Positions 1 through 7,336 of a DNA stretch of 37,139 nt are shown one piece after another. The stretch is from positions 1 through 37,139 of the forward strand of contig JBEKLJ010000004.1 in NCBI GenBank assembly GCA_050010255.1. The letters are read 5' to 3'. A program made the position numbers and the translations under genes. Under the pieces are notes generated by a model. The model was not told the DNA's origin. It worked only from the letters and a program-made list of their open reading frames with translations, and ran no database searches. This DNA is from JBEKLJ01 sp050010255 (lineage in GTDB: Bacteria > Acidobacteriota > Terriglobia > Bryobacterales > Bryobacteraceae). Positions within the stretch are counted from its first letter, which is position 1, and each line of letters starts with the position of its first letter.

Positions 1-100
1 GGGGACCAGACGTCATAGCAAGAAGGATGCAGAACTAGACGATCTCCGCCGATGTGTAGATTGGGCTTGTTTATCCTTGACTGCTCCACTAGAATCAAGG

Positions 101-260
101 CGACGCAGGAGCCGATGAGGCCGTGCAGGGGCCGATGAGGGGGTGCAGGAGCCGATGAGGCCGCGCAGGAGCCGATGAGGGGGTGCAGGAGCCGATGAGG
201 CCGCGCAGGAGCCGGTCCCGAGGCGCGGGAGCCGGTGAGGCGGCGCCCGAACTGGCAAGG
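101..260. repeat. 20-bp tandem repeat (VNTR-like), about 7-8 copies
   Basis: Consecutive 20-base units begin at 101, 121, 141, 161, 181, 201 and 221, with a decayed one at 241. The conserved part reads gcaggagccgatgagg. The first bases of the unit alternate between ccgcgc and gggtgc at 141-220, so a 40-bp higher-order unit is visible. There are no spacers, so this is not a CRISPR array. The period is not a multiple of three and no convincing ORF uses it. 1-100 holds nothing recognisable. Recent slippage or duplication is inferred from near-identity of the central copies. Confidence 0.85.
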
Positions 261-310
261 GCTTGCGGCCGGGGCCGGAGGCGGCGGGTGAGGGGGCAGA
301 CGGCGCCTGG

Positions 311-386
311 CAGGGCCGAGGGTGACTGGGAGGGCCGAGGGCGGCCGGGAGGAGCGAGGGCGGCCGGAGCCGAGGGCTGCCAAATG
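311..386. repeat. degenerate G-rich repeats
   Basis: Imperfect units of roughly 17-20 bases carry the core gccgagggcggccggga. They continue the purine-rich plus strand of the 101-260 array. They are more diverged than the upstream array and may be its decayed extension. Between this and the next gene (387-521) I see no gene, only the ribosome binding site of the 522 gene. Confidence 0.5.
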
Positions 387-521
387 AGCCGCGAGGACGC
401 GTGGCGCGGTGCCAATCCGCAGACGCGAGCCAGACCGTTGCGTGAAACGTAGGGCTGCGGAAAGGCATCAAGATAGATGAGGATGATATCCTTGAGGTGG
501 CCCGGGAGAAAGGGGCGAGCC

Positions 522-827
522 GTGGAAGAGAAATTGAAGATCCTGATGCAAGAGCTCGGCAACGCGATCAACGAGTCGCTGTCCGAGTCTGATCGGATAG
601 CGGCCGCGATCGGAGAAATCAGGCGGGCCGGATACGACGTGTTCCTCGTGCTGGAAGCGACGATCGGCTTCAACAAGCGGGAGCAGGGCGAGACCGCGGC
701 TGGCGACCTGGAGGCACCCCCGGAGCACGCGGGCGGGCATGAGCCCAAGGCCCGCCTCAGGTGGACGTCGCAGGATCAGAAATTCCTGCGTGCATTGAAG
801 ATAGCAGTCGACGACGAGAGTCACTAG
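522..827 (+). CDS. small conserved-looking hypothetical protein
   Basis: A 101-residue protein from a GTG at 522, chosen because a purine-rich GAGAAAGGGG lies about 7 bases upstream. The frame is also open back to an ATG at 477, but that extension looks like arginine-rich read-through. The N-terminal half is predicted helical and contains the stretch SDRIAAAIGEIRRAGYDVFL, followed by a short charged, acidic C-terminal tail. No signal peptide, membrane segment or cysteine is seen. I do not recognise a named family. The amino-acid make-up (Glu, Ile, Leu, Lys in a high-GC genome) argues for a real gene. It is monocistronic; 828-1058 downstream contains only a GGCGGCGCCGCC palindrome at 894-905 without a T-tract. 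Confidence 0.6.
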   Translation: MEEKLKILMQELGNAINESLSESDRIAAAIGEIRRAGYDVFLVLEATIGFNKREQGETAAGDLEAPPEHAGGHEPKARLRWTSQDQKFLRALKIAVDDESH

Positions 828-1058
828 AGGCGTGGGAGCAGTTCCGAGCAAAGCGACCGGGCTTTTGAGACGGTATCCTGCCAAGTGAAGCCGGGCGGCG
901 CCGCCTGCCGCGGCCGGCGAATTCCGTTGTGAAATCCAGACTTTGGACGGGTGAGGGACACGACCGTCCACGCCGTGGGCGCACCTTGAGGCATCGCTTG
1001 ATGCTTAGCGGCCCTCTCATCGCGCCTCGCCACGGTCGTAGTGAGAAGATCGGGCTCG

Positions 1059-2042
1059 TCAGGCGCCTGCCAGCCGGTAGTGCTTGAGCTTGCGGTAGAG
1101 CGTGGTGCGACCGATGCCGAGCAGGGCGGCGGCGCGGGCCCGATCGCCGCGAGTGAAACTGAGCGCCTCGGCGATGGCCTGCCTTTCCAGTTCATCCAGC
1201 GACAGCACGCTCGCGGGCGGAATGCGGGGCACGGCAGGAGGGGCGGGAGCCGCAGCGGCTTCGAACTGGGCGGGTTGCCCGGTGAAGAGCGCGGAGTGAA
1301 GTGCGGAGGGCAGATCGGCGGGGTGGAGCAGAGGACCGGAGTTGATGGCGACCATCCGCTGGATGCAGTTCTCCAGCTCGCGGACGTTGCCGGGCCAATC
1401 GTAGCGCGCCAGCAGGTCGGACAGCTCGGGGGTGAGCTGATGGCTCCTGCCATGGCGGGCGAGGAAGCAGGCGGTTAGCGCGGGGATATCCTGCTTGCGC
1501 TCGCGCAGCGGAGGCAGGCGTAAAGTGACGACGTTGAGGCGGTAATAGAGGTCGCGGCGAAAGCGGCCGCGAGCGACGTCGGCGGCCAGGTCGCGATTCG
1601 TCGCAGCGATGGTGCGGAAGTCGGTCTTGCGGTGGACCAGGGAGCCGAGCGGCCGGATCTCCCGGTCCTGGAGCACGCGCAGGAGCTTGGTCTGGAGATC
1701 GAGGGGCAACTCGCCGACTTCGTCCAGAAACGCCGTGCCGCCGTCGGCGATCTCCAGCAGGCCGGGCTTGTTCGCCACGGCGCCGGTGAATGCCCCTCTC
1801 ACGTGGCCGAAGAGTTCGGTTTCGAGGAGATTGCCGAGGACCGAGCAATCGATCGGGACGAAGCAGCCCGGGCCGGCGGCGCCGTGGATGGCGCGCGCGA
1901 GGACTTCCTTGCCGGTGCCGGTCTCGCCGAGCAGCAGCAGAGGCGAGCGCGAGCGGGCCAGCTTGGGGATGAGCGCACGGATCTCCCGGATGCGGGGCGA
2001 ATCCCCGAGCAGGGCGGGCGTGGCCAGTGCGAAGGCGGACAC
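1059..2042 (-). CDS. sigma-54-dependent transcriptional activator (AAA+ and Fis HTH only)
   Basis: Enhancer-binding protein of 327 residues that would remodel sigma-54 RNA polymerase by ATP hydrolysis. Visible in order: Walker A GETGTGKE (39-46), the sigma-54-contact loop GAFTGA (83-88), Walker B GGTAFLDEVG (about 100-110), the arginine-finger region with RRDLYYRLNVV, and a C-terminal Fis-type helix-turn-helix ending GIGRTTLYRKLKHYRL. There is no receiver, GAF or PAS domain. The frame stays open upstream to 3131, but that part is the shadow of rlpA, so I start at the GTG 20 bases after the rlpA stop. The start is uncertain because no good Shine-Dalgarno is present. It probably shares a transcript with rlpA. 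Without a sensory domain, control may be by its own level or by a partner protein (inference). Confidence 0.85.
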   Translation of the reverse strand: MSAFALATPALLGDSPRIREIRALIPKLARSRSPLLLLGETGTGKEVLARAIHGAAGPGCFVPIDCSVLGNLLETELFGHVRGAFTGAVANKPGLLEIADGGTAFLDEVGELPLDLQTKLLRVLQDREIRPLGSLVHRKTDFRTIAATNRDLAADVARGRFRRDLYYRLNVVTLRLPPLRERKQDIPALTACFLARHGRSHQLTPELSDLLARYDWPGNVRELENCIQRMVAINSGPLLHPADLPSALHSALFTGQPAQFEAAAAPAPPAVPRIPPASVLSLDELERQAIAEALSFTRGDRARAAALLGIGRTTLYRKLKHYRLAGA

Positions 2043-2062
2043 GAAAAGGGTCCCGATTAAGA

Positions 2063-2734
2063 CTAGTCGTTCCGGGAGGCCTCTACTCTCACCACAAAAA
2101 CGGCGCCTCGTTCGGCGCGGATGCGCTGGGCCAGCGGGGCGGCGCCCTCGATGGACGGCTGGCAGCCGACCAGCACGCGCCAGAGCGGCGGGCTGCCGTC
2201 CCGAACGGACAACCGCGCGACGCCGTAGCGCGCGGCCATCCGCTTGCGCTCGCGCTCGGCGTTGCTGCGGTCGCGGAAGGCGCCGGTCTGGACGGCGAAG
2301 CAACTCATGCCGGCGTCCTCGGGCAGCGCGAGGATGCGCAGCCGCACCCTGGCGGTGCCGGGGCCGAGCATGCCGATCTGACTCGCCGCCGCGCGGGAGA
2401 GGTCGATGATGCGGTCGCCGACGAAGGGGCCGCGGTCGTTGATGCGCACATCCACAGTGCGGTCGTTGGTGAGGTTGCGCACGCGGACCTCGGCGCCGAA
2501 CGGCAGGGTGCGGTGGGCGGCGGTGAGCTTCTCCATGTCGTAGATCTCGCCACTCGATGCCCGGCGGCCGTGATATGGATGCCCGTACCAGCTTGCGACG
2601 CCGGCTTCCTCGTCGCCGATGCGCGGCACGGCCGCGGGGCGTGGCGCGGCGGGCGGAACCCGCGCGTGCTTCTTCCTGGCGCAACCGGCCAGGAGCAGCG
2701 CGAGAGCGAGGACGAGCCAGACGCAGCGCTTCAT
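2063..2734 (-). CDS. rlpA: RlpA-family septal lytic transglycosylase lipoprotein
   Basis: A 223-residue lipoprotein. The lipobox LLAGC puts the lipidated cysteine at residue 18. It is followed by a basic, proline/alanine-rich linker, a double-psi beta-barrel domain (ASWYG, TAAHRTLPFG, RINDRGPF) and a C-terminal SPOR domain beginning near CFAVQTGAFRD. The family cleaves glycan strands stripped of stem peptides, and SPOR directs it to septal peptidoglycan. The acidic, His and Asp positions expected for catalysis are present (GEIYD, AAH, NDRG). The start ATG carries GGGAGAA directly upstream; a longer open frame to 2824 is rejected because it lacks a signal peptide. It is the first gene before the sigma-54 activator on the same strand. 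Confidence 0.88.
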   Translation of the reverse strand: MKRCVWLVLALALLLAGCARKKHARVPPAAPRPAAVPRIGDEEAGVASWYGHPYHGRRASSGEIYDMEKLTAAHRTLPFGAEVRVRNLTNDRTVDVRINDRGPFVGDRIIDLSRAAASQIGMLGPGTARVRLRILALPEDAGMSCFAVQTGAFRDRSNAERERKRMAARYGVARLSVRDGSPPLWRVLVGCQPSIEGAAPLAQRIRAERGAVFVVRVEASRND

Positions 2735-3195
2735 TTCTCCCGATGATAGCCCCGGCGCGGCGGTTGTTGTAGCGCGTGCTCTTAGCGTGCCGCGTCGGCA
2801 CTCTCTCGAAAACCCGGTTTTCATCCTCTGTTGTGCGTCCCCGACGCATGGTCACTCGTGCCGACGCACGGCGGAACGCTTCCCGGGCGTGTCCCCGCAC
2901 TCGCCCTGCGTCGCCAGGAGTGGCGACGCGGCAGGCACGTTCGGAACGGATCCAAACAACGGAAGTGCCCGCGTTACGGCGAGCGCCGGTTGTACCCGCC
3001 GCGTGGATGTCGCATTCCAGCGCCCCGCCCCCGTCGCTTGAGTTCGTACCCGCTGCGCGTTCTTGCGGACGGATTGCGGCAAGCCGCTTCCGAAGAACGC
3101 GACGCGACGCGCGCTGGAGCGGCGAAAACAATTCTGCTCGTCCACGTTCGGGGGGCGGAGGCGGGCAGGCGAGACTCCGCTACTGCATTTTTCTC
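2735..3195. other. gene-free stretch between rlpA and the small-peptide promoter
   Basis: About 460 bases with no ORF that looks coding; the open frames here are arginine- and serine-rich shadows. It contains a TGCCG/CGGCA inverted repeat at 2788-2800 and a loose -24/-12-like sequence at 2778-2791 on the minus strand (GGCACG...GC with the usual TT of the -12 element missing). Nothing else is recognised. Confidence 0.5.
2743..2748 (-). promoter_or_regulatory. candidate -10 box TATCAT before rlpA
   Basis: On the minus strand TATCAT lies 8 bases before the rlpA ATG, which would give a transcript starting within a base or two of the start codon. The intervening CGGGAGAA could instead act as a ribosome binding site for a longer transcript. 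No clear -35 is seen. Confidence 0.35.
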
Positions 3196-3224
3196 TTGAC
3201 TTTCGGCCGGAAGAACCTTATATA
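3196..3224 (+). promoter_or_regulatory. strong sigma-70-type promoter
   Basis: TTGACT (3196-3201) and TATATA (3219-3224) are separated by exactly 17 bases. This is the clearest housekeeping promoter in the window and sits in a local AT-rich patch. Transcription would begin near 3231, leaving a leader of about 53 bases before the small ORF at 3284. Confidence 0.8.
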
Positions 3225-3283
3225 TGAATCACACTGCGATCTTTCCGAGATTGCAGATTCTGATGTCAAGGGAGAATCGATCG

Positions 3284-3346
3284 ATGAAGAACGCCACCAA
3301 GAAGGCTGCGAAGAAGAAGGCCGCCCCGAAGAAAAAGGGCAAGTAA
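3284..3346 (+). CDS. 20-residue lysine/alanine-rich peptide
   Basis: An ORF of 20 codons reading MKNATKKAAKKKAAPKKKGK, then TAA. It has 10 lysines, 5 alanines, one proline and no acidic residue. AAGGGAG ends 9 bases before the ATG, a good ribosome binding site. It lies between a strong promoter (3196-3224) and a textbook terminator (3381-3405), so the transcript of about 175 bases appears devoted to this ORF. It resembles the lysine-rich tails of histone H1-like or other nucleic-acid-binding proteins, but I know no named family of this size. It might bind nucleic acid or ribosomes, or the RNA itself may be the active product. Function unknown. Confidence 0.65.
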   Translation: MKNATKKAAKKKAAPKKKGK

Positions 3347-3380
3347 GCGCCTCACAGCAGCAGAATCAAGTTCTCACCCA

Positions 3381-3405
3381 GGCCCCGAGCTGTCGGGGCC
3401 TTTTT
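3381..3405 (+). terminator. intrinsic terminator of the small-peptide gene
   Basis: GGCCCCGA (3381-3388), a 4-base loop GCTG, TCGGGGCC (3393-3400), then five T residues (3401-3405). The 8-bp perfect stem followed directly by the T-run is a textbook Rho-independent terminator, 34 bases after the peptide stop codon. Confidence 0.92.
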
Positions 3406-3527
3406 AGTCTCCACGCAGTCCCCGCCTGAAGTTTCCTCCGGTTGAACGTCGGCGAGCGGCGCTGTCCGCGCGGCTCACGTCGCAGCGCCCCTGCGTCGCC
3501 ACGCGGTGACGTGTTGGGACCGCAGCG

Positions 3528-4502
3528 TCAGCCAGCGTCGCGCACCTTGCGTTGGATGAGGACGCGGAAGGTTTCGCCCAGGCCGAACAGGAGCGTTTTC
3601 AACTGGAGACGGCGACGGGTCTCCTCGGCGGCGGTGGGGGCGGCGAGCGCGGCGGCGAAGGCGTGCTCGCCGCAGGCCAGGAGCGTTCGCGCAAGCGTCT
3701 CGAAGCGGACCGGCTCGAGACCGTGCCGCCGGCCGTGCTCCTCGAGGGCGGTGAAGCAGACGTGGGCGGTGATGTCGCGGCCGCCGGGCTCTTCGAGGAC
3801 ATCCTCCAGGGCCACGTGGCGGCGATACCCCATGAGCGTGCCCTGGCGGAAGCGGACCGATTCGCGGCTGGTGTAGCCGTAGTCGATGGTGAAGACGAAG
3901 CCGCGCTCGAGCGAGCGCGCGATGCGCTCGATCCAGCGGAGCGCTTCCAGGTTGACCTCGACCAGGGCCGTATCCTCGCGGAGGGGCAGCCAGGCGGCGA
4001 TGTACTCCTCCAACTCCGGGCCGACGGGCCGGTCCTCGACCCAGGCGAACCGCTCGCCGCTCCATCCGACTGAAAGTTCGCGGAACACACCGCCCCGGCA
4101 GACGGCGACGTGGACCGGAAGCGCGTCGAAGAACTCGTTGGAGAAGACGACGCCGGTGAAGCGCTCCGGGAGCGCGCCGCTCGCGAGGTCCACGGGCAGG
4201 TAGCGCCACTCGGAGAACGCCGCGGCCATCTGGGCGCGGCCGGCGCCGAGCTCGACCACGGTGAAATCGGCGGGGCGGCCGAGCTGGTCGAACAGCTCGC
4301 GCAGGCGCGCGGCGATGAGCGCGCCGAAGACGGGCTGGAGCTGCTCGGCGGTGAAGAAGTCCCCGGAACGGCCGAACCGCTCGCCCGCGCGGCGGTAGTA
4401 GCCGTGCTCGGGGTGGTATAGCGCGAGCTCCATGAAGCGGCGGAAGGGGATCGGACCGTCGCGTGCGATTTCCTCGCGGATCAGTGAGGCAAGCGGGCTC
4501 AT
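3528..4502 (-). CDS. MidA/NDUFAF7-like SAM-dependent methyltransferase
   Basis: A 324-residue cytosolic protein of the family that includes mitochondrial NDUFAF7/MidA. The N-terminal stretch IPFRRFMELALYHPEHGYY and the following GDFFTAEQLQPVFG are family signatures. The SAM-binding motif is VVELGAGRAQMA (near residues 83-94), followed by VFSNEFFDALPVH and FTIDYGY. NDUFAF7 methylates an arginine of respiratory complex I; the bacterial substrate is not established. The start ATG fits the conserved N-terminus but has no Shine-Dalgarno; a TAGAAT box lies 34 bases upstream. It is divergent from the 4561 gene. Confidence 0.88.
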   Translation of the reverse strand: MSPLASLIREEIARDGPIPFRRFMELALYHPEHGYYRRAGERFGRSGDFFTAEQLQPVFGALIAARLRELFDQLGRPADFTVVELGAGRAQMAAAFSEWRYLPVDLASGALPERFTGVVFSNEFFDALPVHVAVCRGGVFRELSVGWSGERFAWVEDRPVGPELEEYIAAWLPLREDTALVEVNLEALRWIERIARSLERGFVFTIDYGYTSRESVRFRQGTLMGYRRHVALEDVLEEPGGRDITAHVCFTALEEHGRRHGLEPVRFETLARTLLACGEHAFAAALAAPTAAEETRRRLQLKTLLFGLGETFRVLIQRKVRDAG

Positions 4503-4532
4503 GCAGGGGCGGGGCGGGCCCAGCCCAGCCCC

Positions 4533-4551
4533 TACAATTCTAGGCTAGGAT
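4533..4551. promoter_or_regulatory. divergent promoter region with TANNNT boxes
   Basis: Plus strand: TACAAT (4533-4538) and TAGGAT (4546-4551), the latter 9 bases before the ATG at 4561. Minus strand: TAGAAT (4542-4537), facing the methyltransferase. These are the only AT-rich bases in an otherwise GC-rich 58-base divergent spacer, so they probably serve both genes. Confidence 0.45.
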
Positions 4552-4560
4552 CTTCCGTAG

Positions 4561-5187
4561 ATGGAGCTGCCGGAGAGGATTCGCGTCAAGATCAGCTCGG
4601 AAGAGGCCGGGTACGCCGCCATCACGCCGGTTGTGGTGCGGGAGATGCGGGCCGGCGAGCTGATCGAGGTGCTCCTCGGCGTTACCGGCAAGGACGCAGC
4701 GCGGATCGGCGAGCTCCTGCTGCGCGGGACGCTGGTGAGCGGCGCTTCGCGGTTCCGTTGGCAGGGGTTCGCCGCCGGGCGCGAGGCGATCCAGGCGGTG
4801 CTGGCGACGTTCCCGGATCCCGAGCCGGAGCGGCGGTTCGCCTCCGAGGCCTGCGTGCGGGCGGTGCTGCGCGGGCCGGGGACCCGGATCGAGATCTCGC
4901 GCGAGGCCGCGAGCGAGCGGCGGTGGTTGCGGCGGCAGCGCTTCTGGGACGTGCTGACGGAGGTGGCCGCGGCGGCGGCGCCGCGCTACGCCGGGTACTC
5001 GTACTCCGACCGGGCGGACCGCTACGCGGCCGAGATCCCGCGGGCCGCGGCAGCGCGCCTGCGTGAGAGCGCGGGCATGCTGCGCTACTCGAGCCTGCAA
5101 GCGCAGCTGCAGCGGGGGAGGCTGGAACAAGTCGAGCTGTTGGTTGAGCGGCGCCTCGCTACGATCGTGGTGAAGCATCCGGGCTAG
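4561..5187 (+). CDS. conserved-looking hypothetical protein
   Basis: A 208-residue soluble protein of unknown function. It starts MELPERIRVKISSEEAGYAAITP, has a central region with WQGFAAGREAIQAVLATFPDPEP, and a charged C-terminal half that includes RYAGYSYSDRADRYAAEIPR. No signal peptide, membrane segment, metal-binding cluster or nucleotide-binding motif is visible. No Shine-Dalgarno precedes the ATG; TAGGAT 9 bases upstream suggests a very short or absent leader. The next gene begins 32 bases downstream on the same strand. Coding potential is supported by coherent amphipathic composition, unlike the opposing frame. Confidence 0.7.
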   Translation: MELPERIRVKISSEEAGYAAITPVVVREMRAGELIEVLLGVTGKDAARIGELLLRGTLVSGASRFRWQGFAAGREAIQAVLATFPDPEPERRFASEACVRAVLRGPGTRIEISREAASERRWLRRQRFWDVLTEVAAAAAPRYAGYSYSDRADRYAAEIPRAAAARLRESAGMLRYSSLQAQLQRGRLEQVELLVERRLATIVVKHPG

Positions 5188-5219
5188 CCGCCGGCGGCTG
5201 ATGGCATAATAGGCGAGCT

Positions 5220-7232
5220 GTGCCGAGACGCTTGAAGACTGCCGCGCTGGCGGCGATCCTCTTTGCCCTGAACCTCTGGATTGCGCGCGAGCTGTTGACA
5301 GCGCAGTTCATCGCGCACATGGGCTCGATCGAAGGCGTGTACATCGGGCTAAGCCGCTACATCCTGAAGTACTGGCCGGATCTTGGCTGGTTTCCGCTGT
5401 GGTACGGAGGCGTGCCGTATCAGAACACGTATCCGCCACTGCACCACTTTTTGGTTGCGATTCTGTCCAAGGCGCTCGGCCTCACGCCGGCGCTTGGGTA
5501 TCATGCGTTCACCGCCGTTTCCTATGCGCTGGGGCCGGTGACGCTGTTCCTGCTGGCCTTGAAGCTCAGCCGGTCGCGCGTGTGCGCGTTCGCAGCGGCG
5601 CTGCTCTACTCGGTAACGTCGCCGTCAGCGTGGCTGATCCCGGCGGTGCGGCAGGACGTGGGCGGTATCTGGCACGGGCGGCGTCTCCAGGCGCTGGTGC
5701 AGTACGGCGAGGGGCCGCACGTGCTTGCGATGACACTGCTGCCGCTGGCGCTGCTGGCGCTCATCGTCGCTCTGGAGAAGCGACGGCCCGGCTGGTGGCT
5801 CCTCGCGGCGCTGGCGCTGGCTGCGGTGGCCCTGACGAACTGGATTGGCGCGTTTGCGGCGGGGCTGGGGGTGGCAGCGTGCCTGGCGGCGACTGGGCTG
5901 CGATGGAGAGACTGGCTGGCCTCGGCGGGGGTGGGCCTCCTGGCGTACGTGATCGCGTGTCCTTGGATTCCGCCATCGACCGTCGAGACCATGCGGCGAA
6001 ACGAGATGCTGGTGGGCGGCGCGGTGGCGCCGCCGCTCGCATGGTGGAGTTCGATTGCGCTTGCCGTAGCGGTGTTCCTGCTGGTGCTGTGGATCCTGCG
6101 GCGGCTTGCCGCGCCCCGCTTCCTGACGTTCGCGGTGCTGTTCCTGATTCCGATTGCGTGGCTGACGCTCGCGGCCGGATGGACGCAGGTCCAACTCCTG
6201 CCCCAGGCCAAGCGGATCCACCTGGAGATGGAGATGGGGATTGCGCTGGCGGCGGCGTTCGCCGGCCTGTTGGTGCTAAAACGCCTGGGGCCCCGCGCGC
6301 GGGTGGCGATCGCTTGTGCCGTGGGTCTGTTCCTGGCGTATTCGGCCATCCGGTACCGGAATAACGGGCGCCAACTCGAAAGCGCGATTGACATCCGGCA
6401 GCGCATCGAATACCGCGAGGCGAAGTGGCTTGAAAGGAACGTGGGCGGCGGGCGCGTGCTGGCGGCCGGATCAGTCGGGTTCTTTCTGAATGCGTTCACC
6501 GACGTGGCGCAATTCCGGGGCGGGTTCTACCCAGCGGTCATCAACCCGCTGTTCGAGTCGTTCCACTACCAGATCATCACGGGCGAGAACGCCGGCGCAC
6601 GTGAAGGAGAGGTGGCGGTGCTGCTGATGCGGGCGATGGGCGTGGATGCGGTGACCGTGAGCGGCCCGCGCAGCCCGGCGCCGTTCAGGGACTTCCGCAA
6701 CCCGAGGAAGTTCGAGGGGCTGCTGCCGGAGCTGTGGCGCGACGGCGACGATGTGATATACGGTGTGCCGCGGCGCTCGCCGTCGCTGGCGCACGTCATC
6801 CGGGCAGCCGACCTGCCGCCACGGCCGCCGGAGAACGGACTGGATATCGAGCCGGTCCGGCACTACGTGCGCGCGCTCGAGGACCCGTCGCTCCCCCTCG
6901 CCGAGATGAGGTGGCGCAGCCAGCACGAGGCGGCGATCCGGGCGGTGCTGGCCCGCGATCAGATCGTCTCGGTGCAGATGAGCTATCACCCCGGCTGGCA
7001 CGCCACGGTGAACGGCGAGGCGCGGCGCGTGTTCGGCGACCATCTGGGTCAACTGGGTGTCGAGGCACGGTGCGAGGGGCAATGCACCATCGAGCTGATC
7101 TACGACGGAGGGGCGGAGATGCGTATAGCGAGAATCCTTTCCTGGGGGGCGCTGCTAGGCGGAATCGGCTGGATCGCCCTGGACGGGTTCGCGCGGAGGC
7201 GGCGCCTTCGGCTGAGGGCTGATGCCCGCTGA
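5220..7232 (+). CDS. large multi-spanning membrane protein, GT-C/YfhO-like
   Basis: A 670-residue integral membrane protein with an N-terminal anchor, about 11-12 hydrophobic segments up to residue ~380, a soluble region, and a last membrane helix near 635-655 followed by RRRRLRLRAD. The first loop contains YWPDLGWFPLWYGGVPY and NTYPPLHHF, typical of GT-C-fold polyprenyl-sugar glycosyltransferases and the 6-pyruvoyl-tetrahydropterin-synthase-related membrane family. The C-terminal domain with YHPGWHATVNGE resembles the YfhO family. A role in transferring sugars to an extracytoplasmic acceptor is inferred only. The start is a GTG; CATAAT lies 9 bases before it. Confidence 0.75.
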   Translation: MPRRLKTAALAAILFALNLWIARELLTAQFIAHMGSIEGVYIGLSRYILKYWPDLGWFPLWYGGVPYQNTYPPLHHFLVAILSKALGLTPALGYHAFTAVSYALGPVTLFLLALKLSRSRVCAFAAALLYSVTSPSAWLIPAVRQDVGGIWHGRRLQALVQYGEGPHVLAMTLLPLALLALIVALEKRRPGWWLLAALALAAVALTNWIGAFAAGLGVAACLAATGLRWRDWLASAGVGLLAYVIACPWIPPSTVETMRRNEMLVGGAVAPPLAWWSSIALAVAVFLLVLWILRRLAAPRFLTFAVLFLIPIAWLTLAAGWTQVQLLPQAKRIHLEMEMGIALAAAFAGLLVLKRLGPRARVAIACAVGLFLAYSAIRYRNNGRQLESAIDIRQRIEYREAKWLERNVGGGRVLAAGSVGFFLNAFTDVAQFRGGFYPAVINPLFESFHYQIITGENAGAREGEVAVLLMRAMGVDAVTVSGPRSPAPFRDFRNPRKFEGLLPELWRDGDDVIYGVPRRSPSLAHVIRAADLPPRPPENGLDIEPVRHYVRALEDPSLPLAEMRWRSQHEAAIRAVLARDQIVSVQMSYHPGWHATVNGEARRVFGDHLGQLGVEARCEGQCTIELIYDGGAEMRIARILSWGALLGGIGWIALDGFARRRRLRLRADAR

Positions 7233-7336
7233 GGGGAGCCGCCGGGCAGAGCCGTAGGCCCGCCGCTGGCCGAGCGCAACTTGAGTAGATGTGGCCCCAT
7301 CGCGCGCCGCCGCAGGTTGTTGGTGAGAAATGCGGG

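Noticed and set aside
101..260. Possible CRISPR array or hammerhead-like CCGATGAG cores
   Set aside because: The repeats are contiguous with no spacers, and the partner GAAA box and stems of a hammerhead ribozyme are missing.
894..905. GGCGGCGCCGCC as terminator of the 522 gene
   Set aside because: No T-tract follows, and such palindromes are expected by chance in this GC-rich DNA.
1059..3131. 690-residue version of the sigma-54 activator with an N-terminal domain
   Set aside because: The upstream half is an Arg-rich shadow of rlpA on the same strand; no sensor domain can be seen in it.
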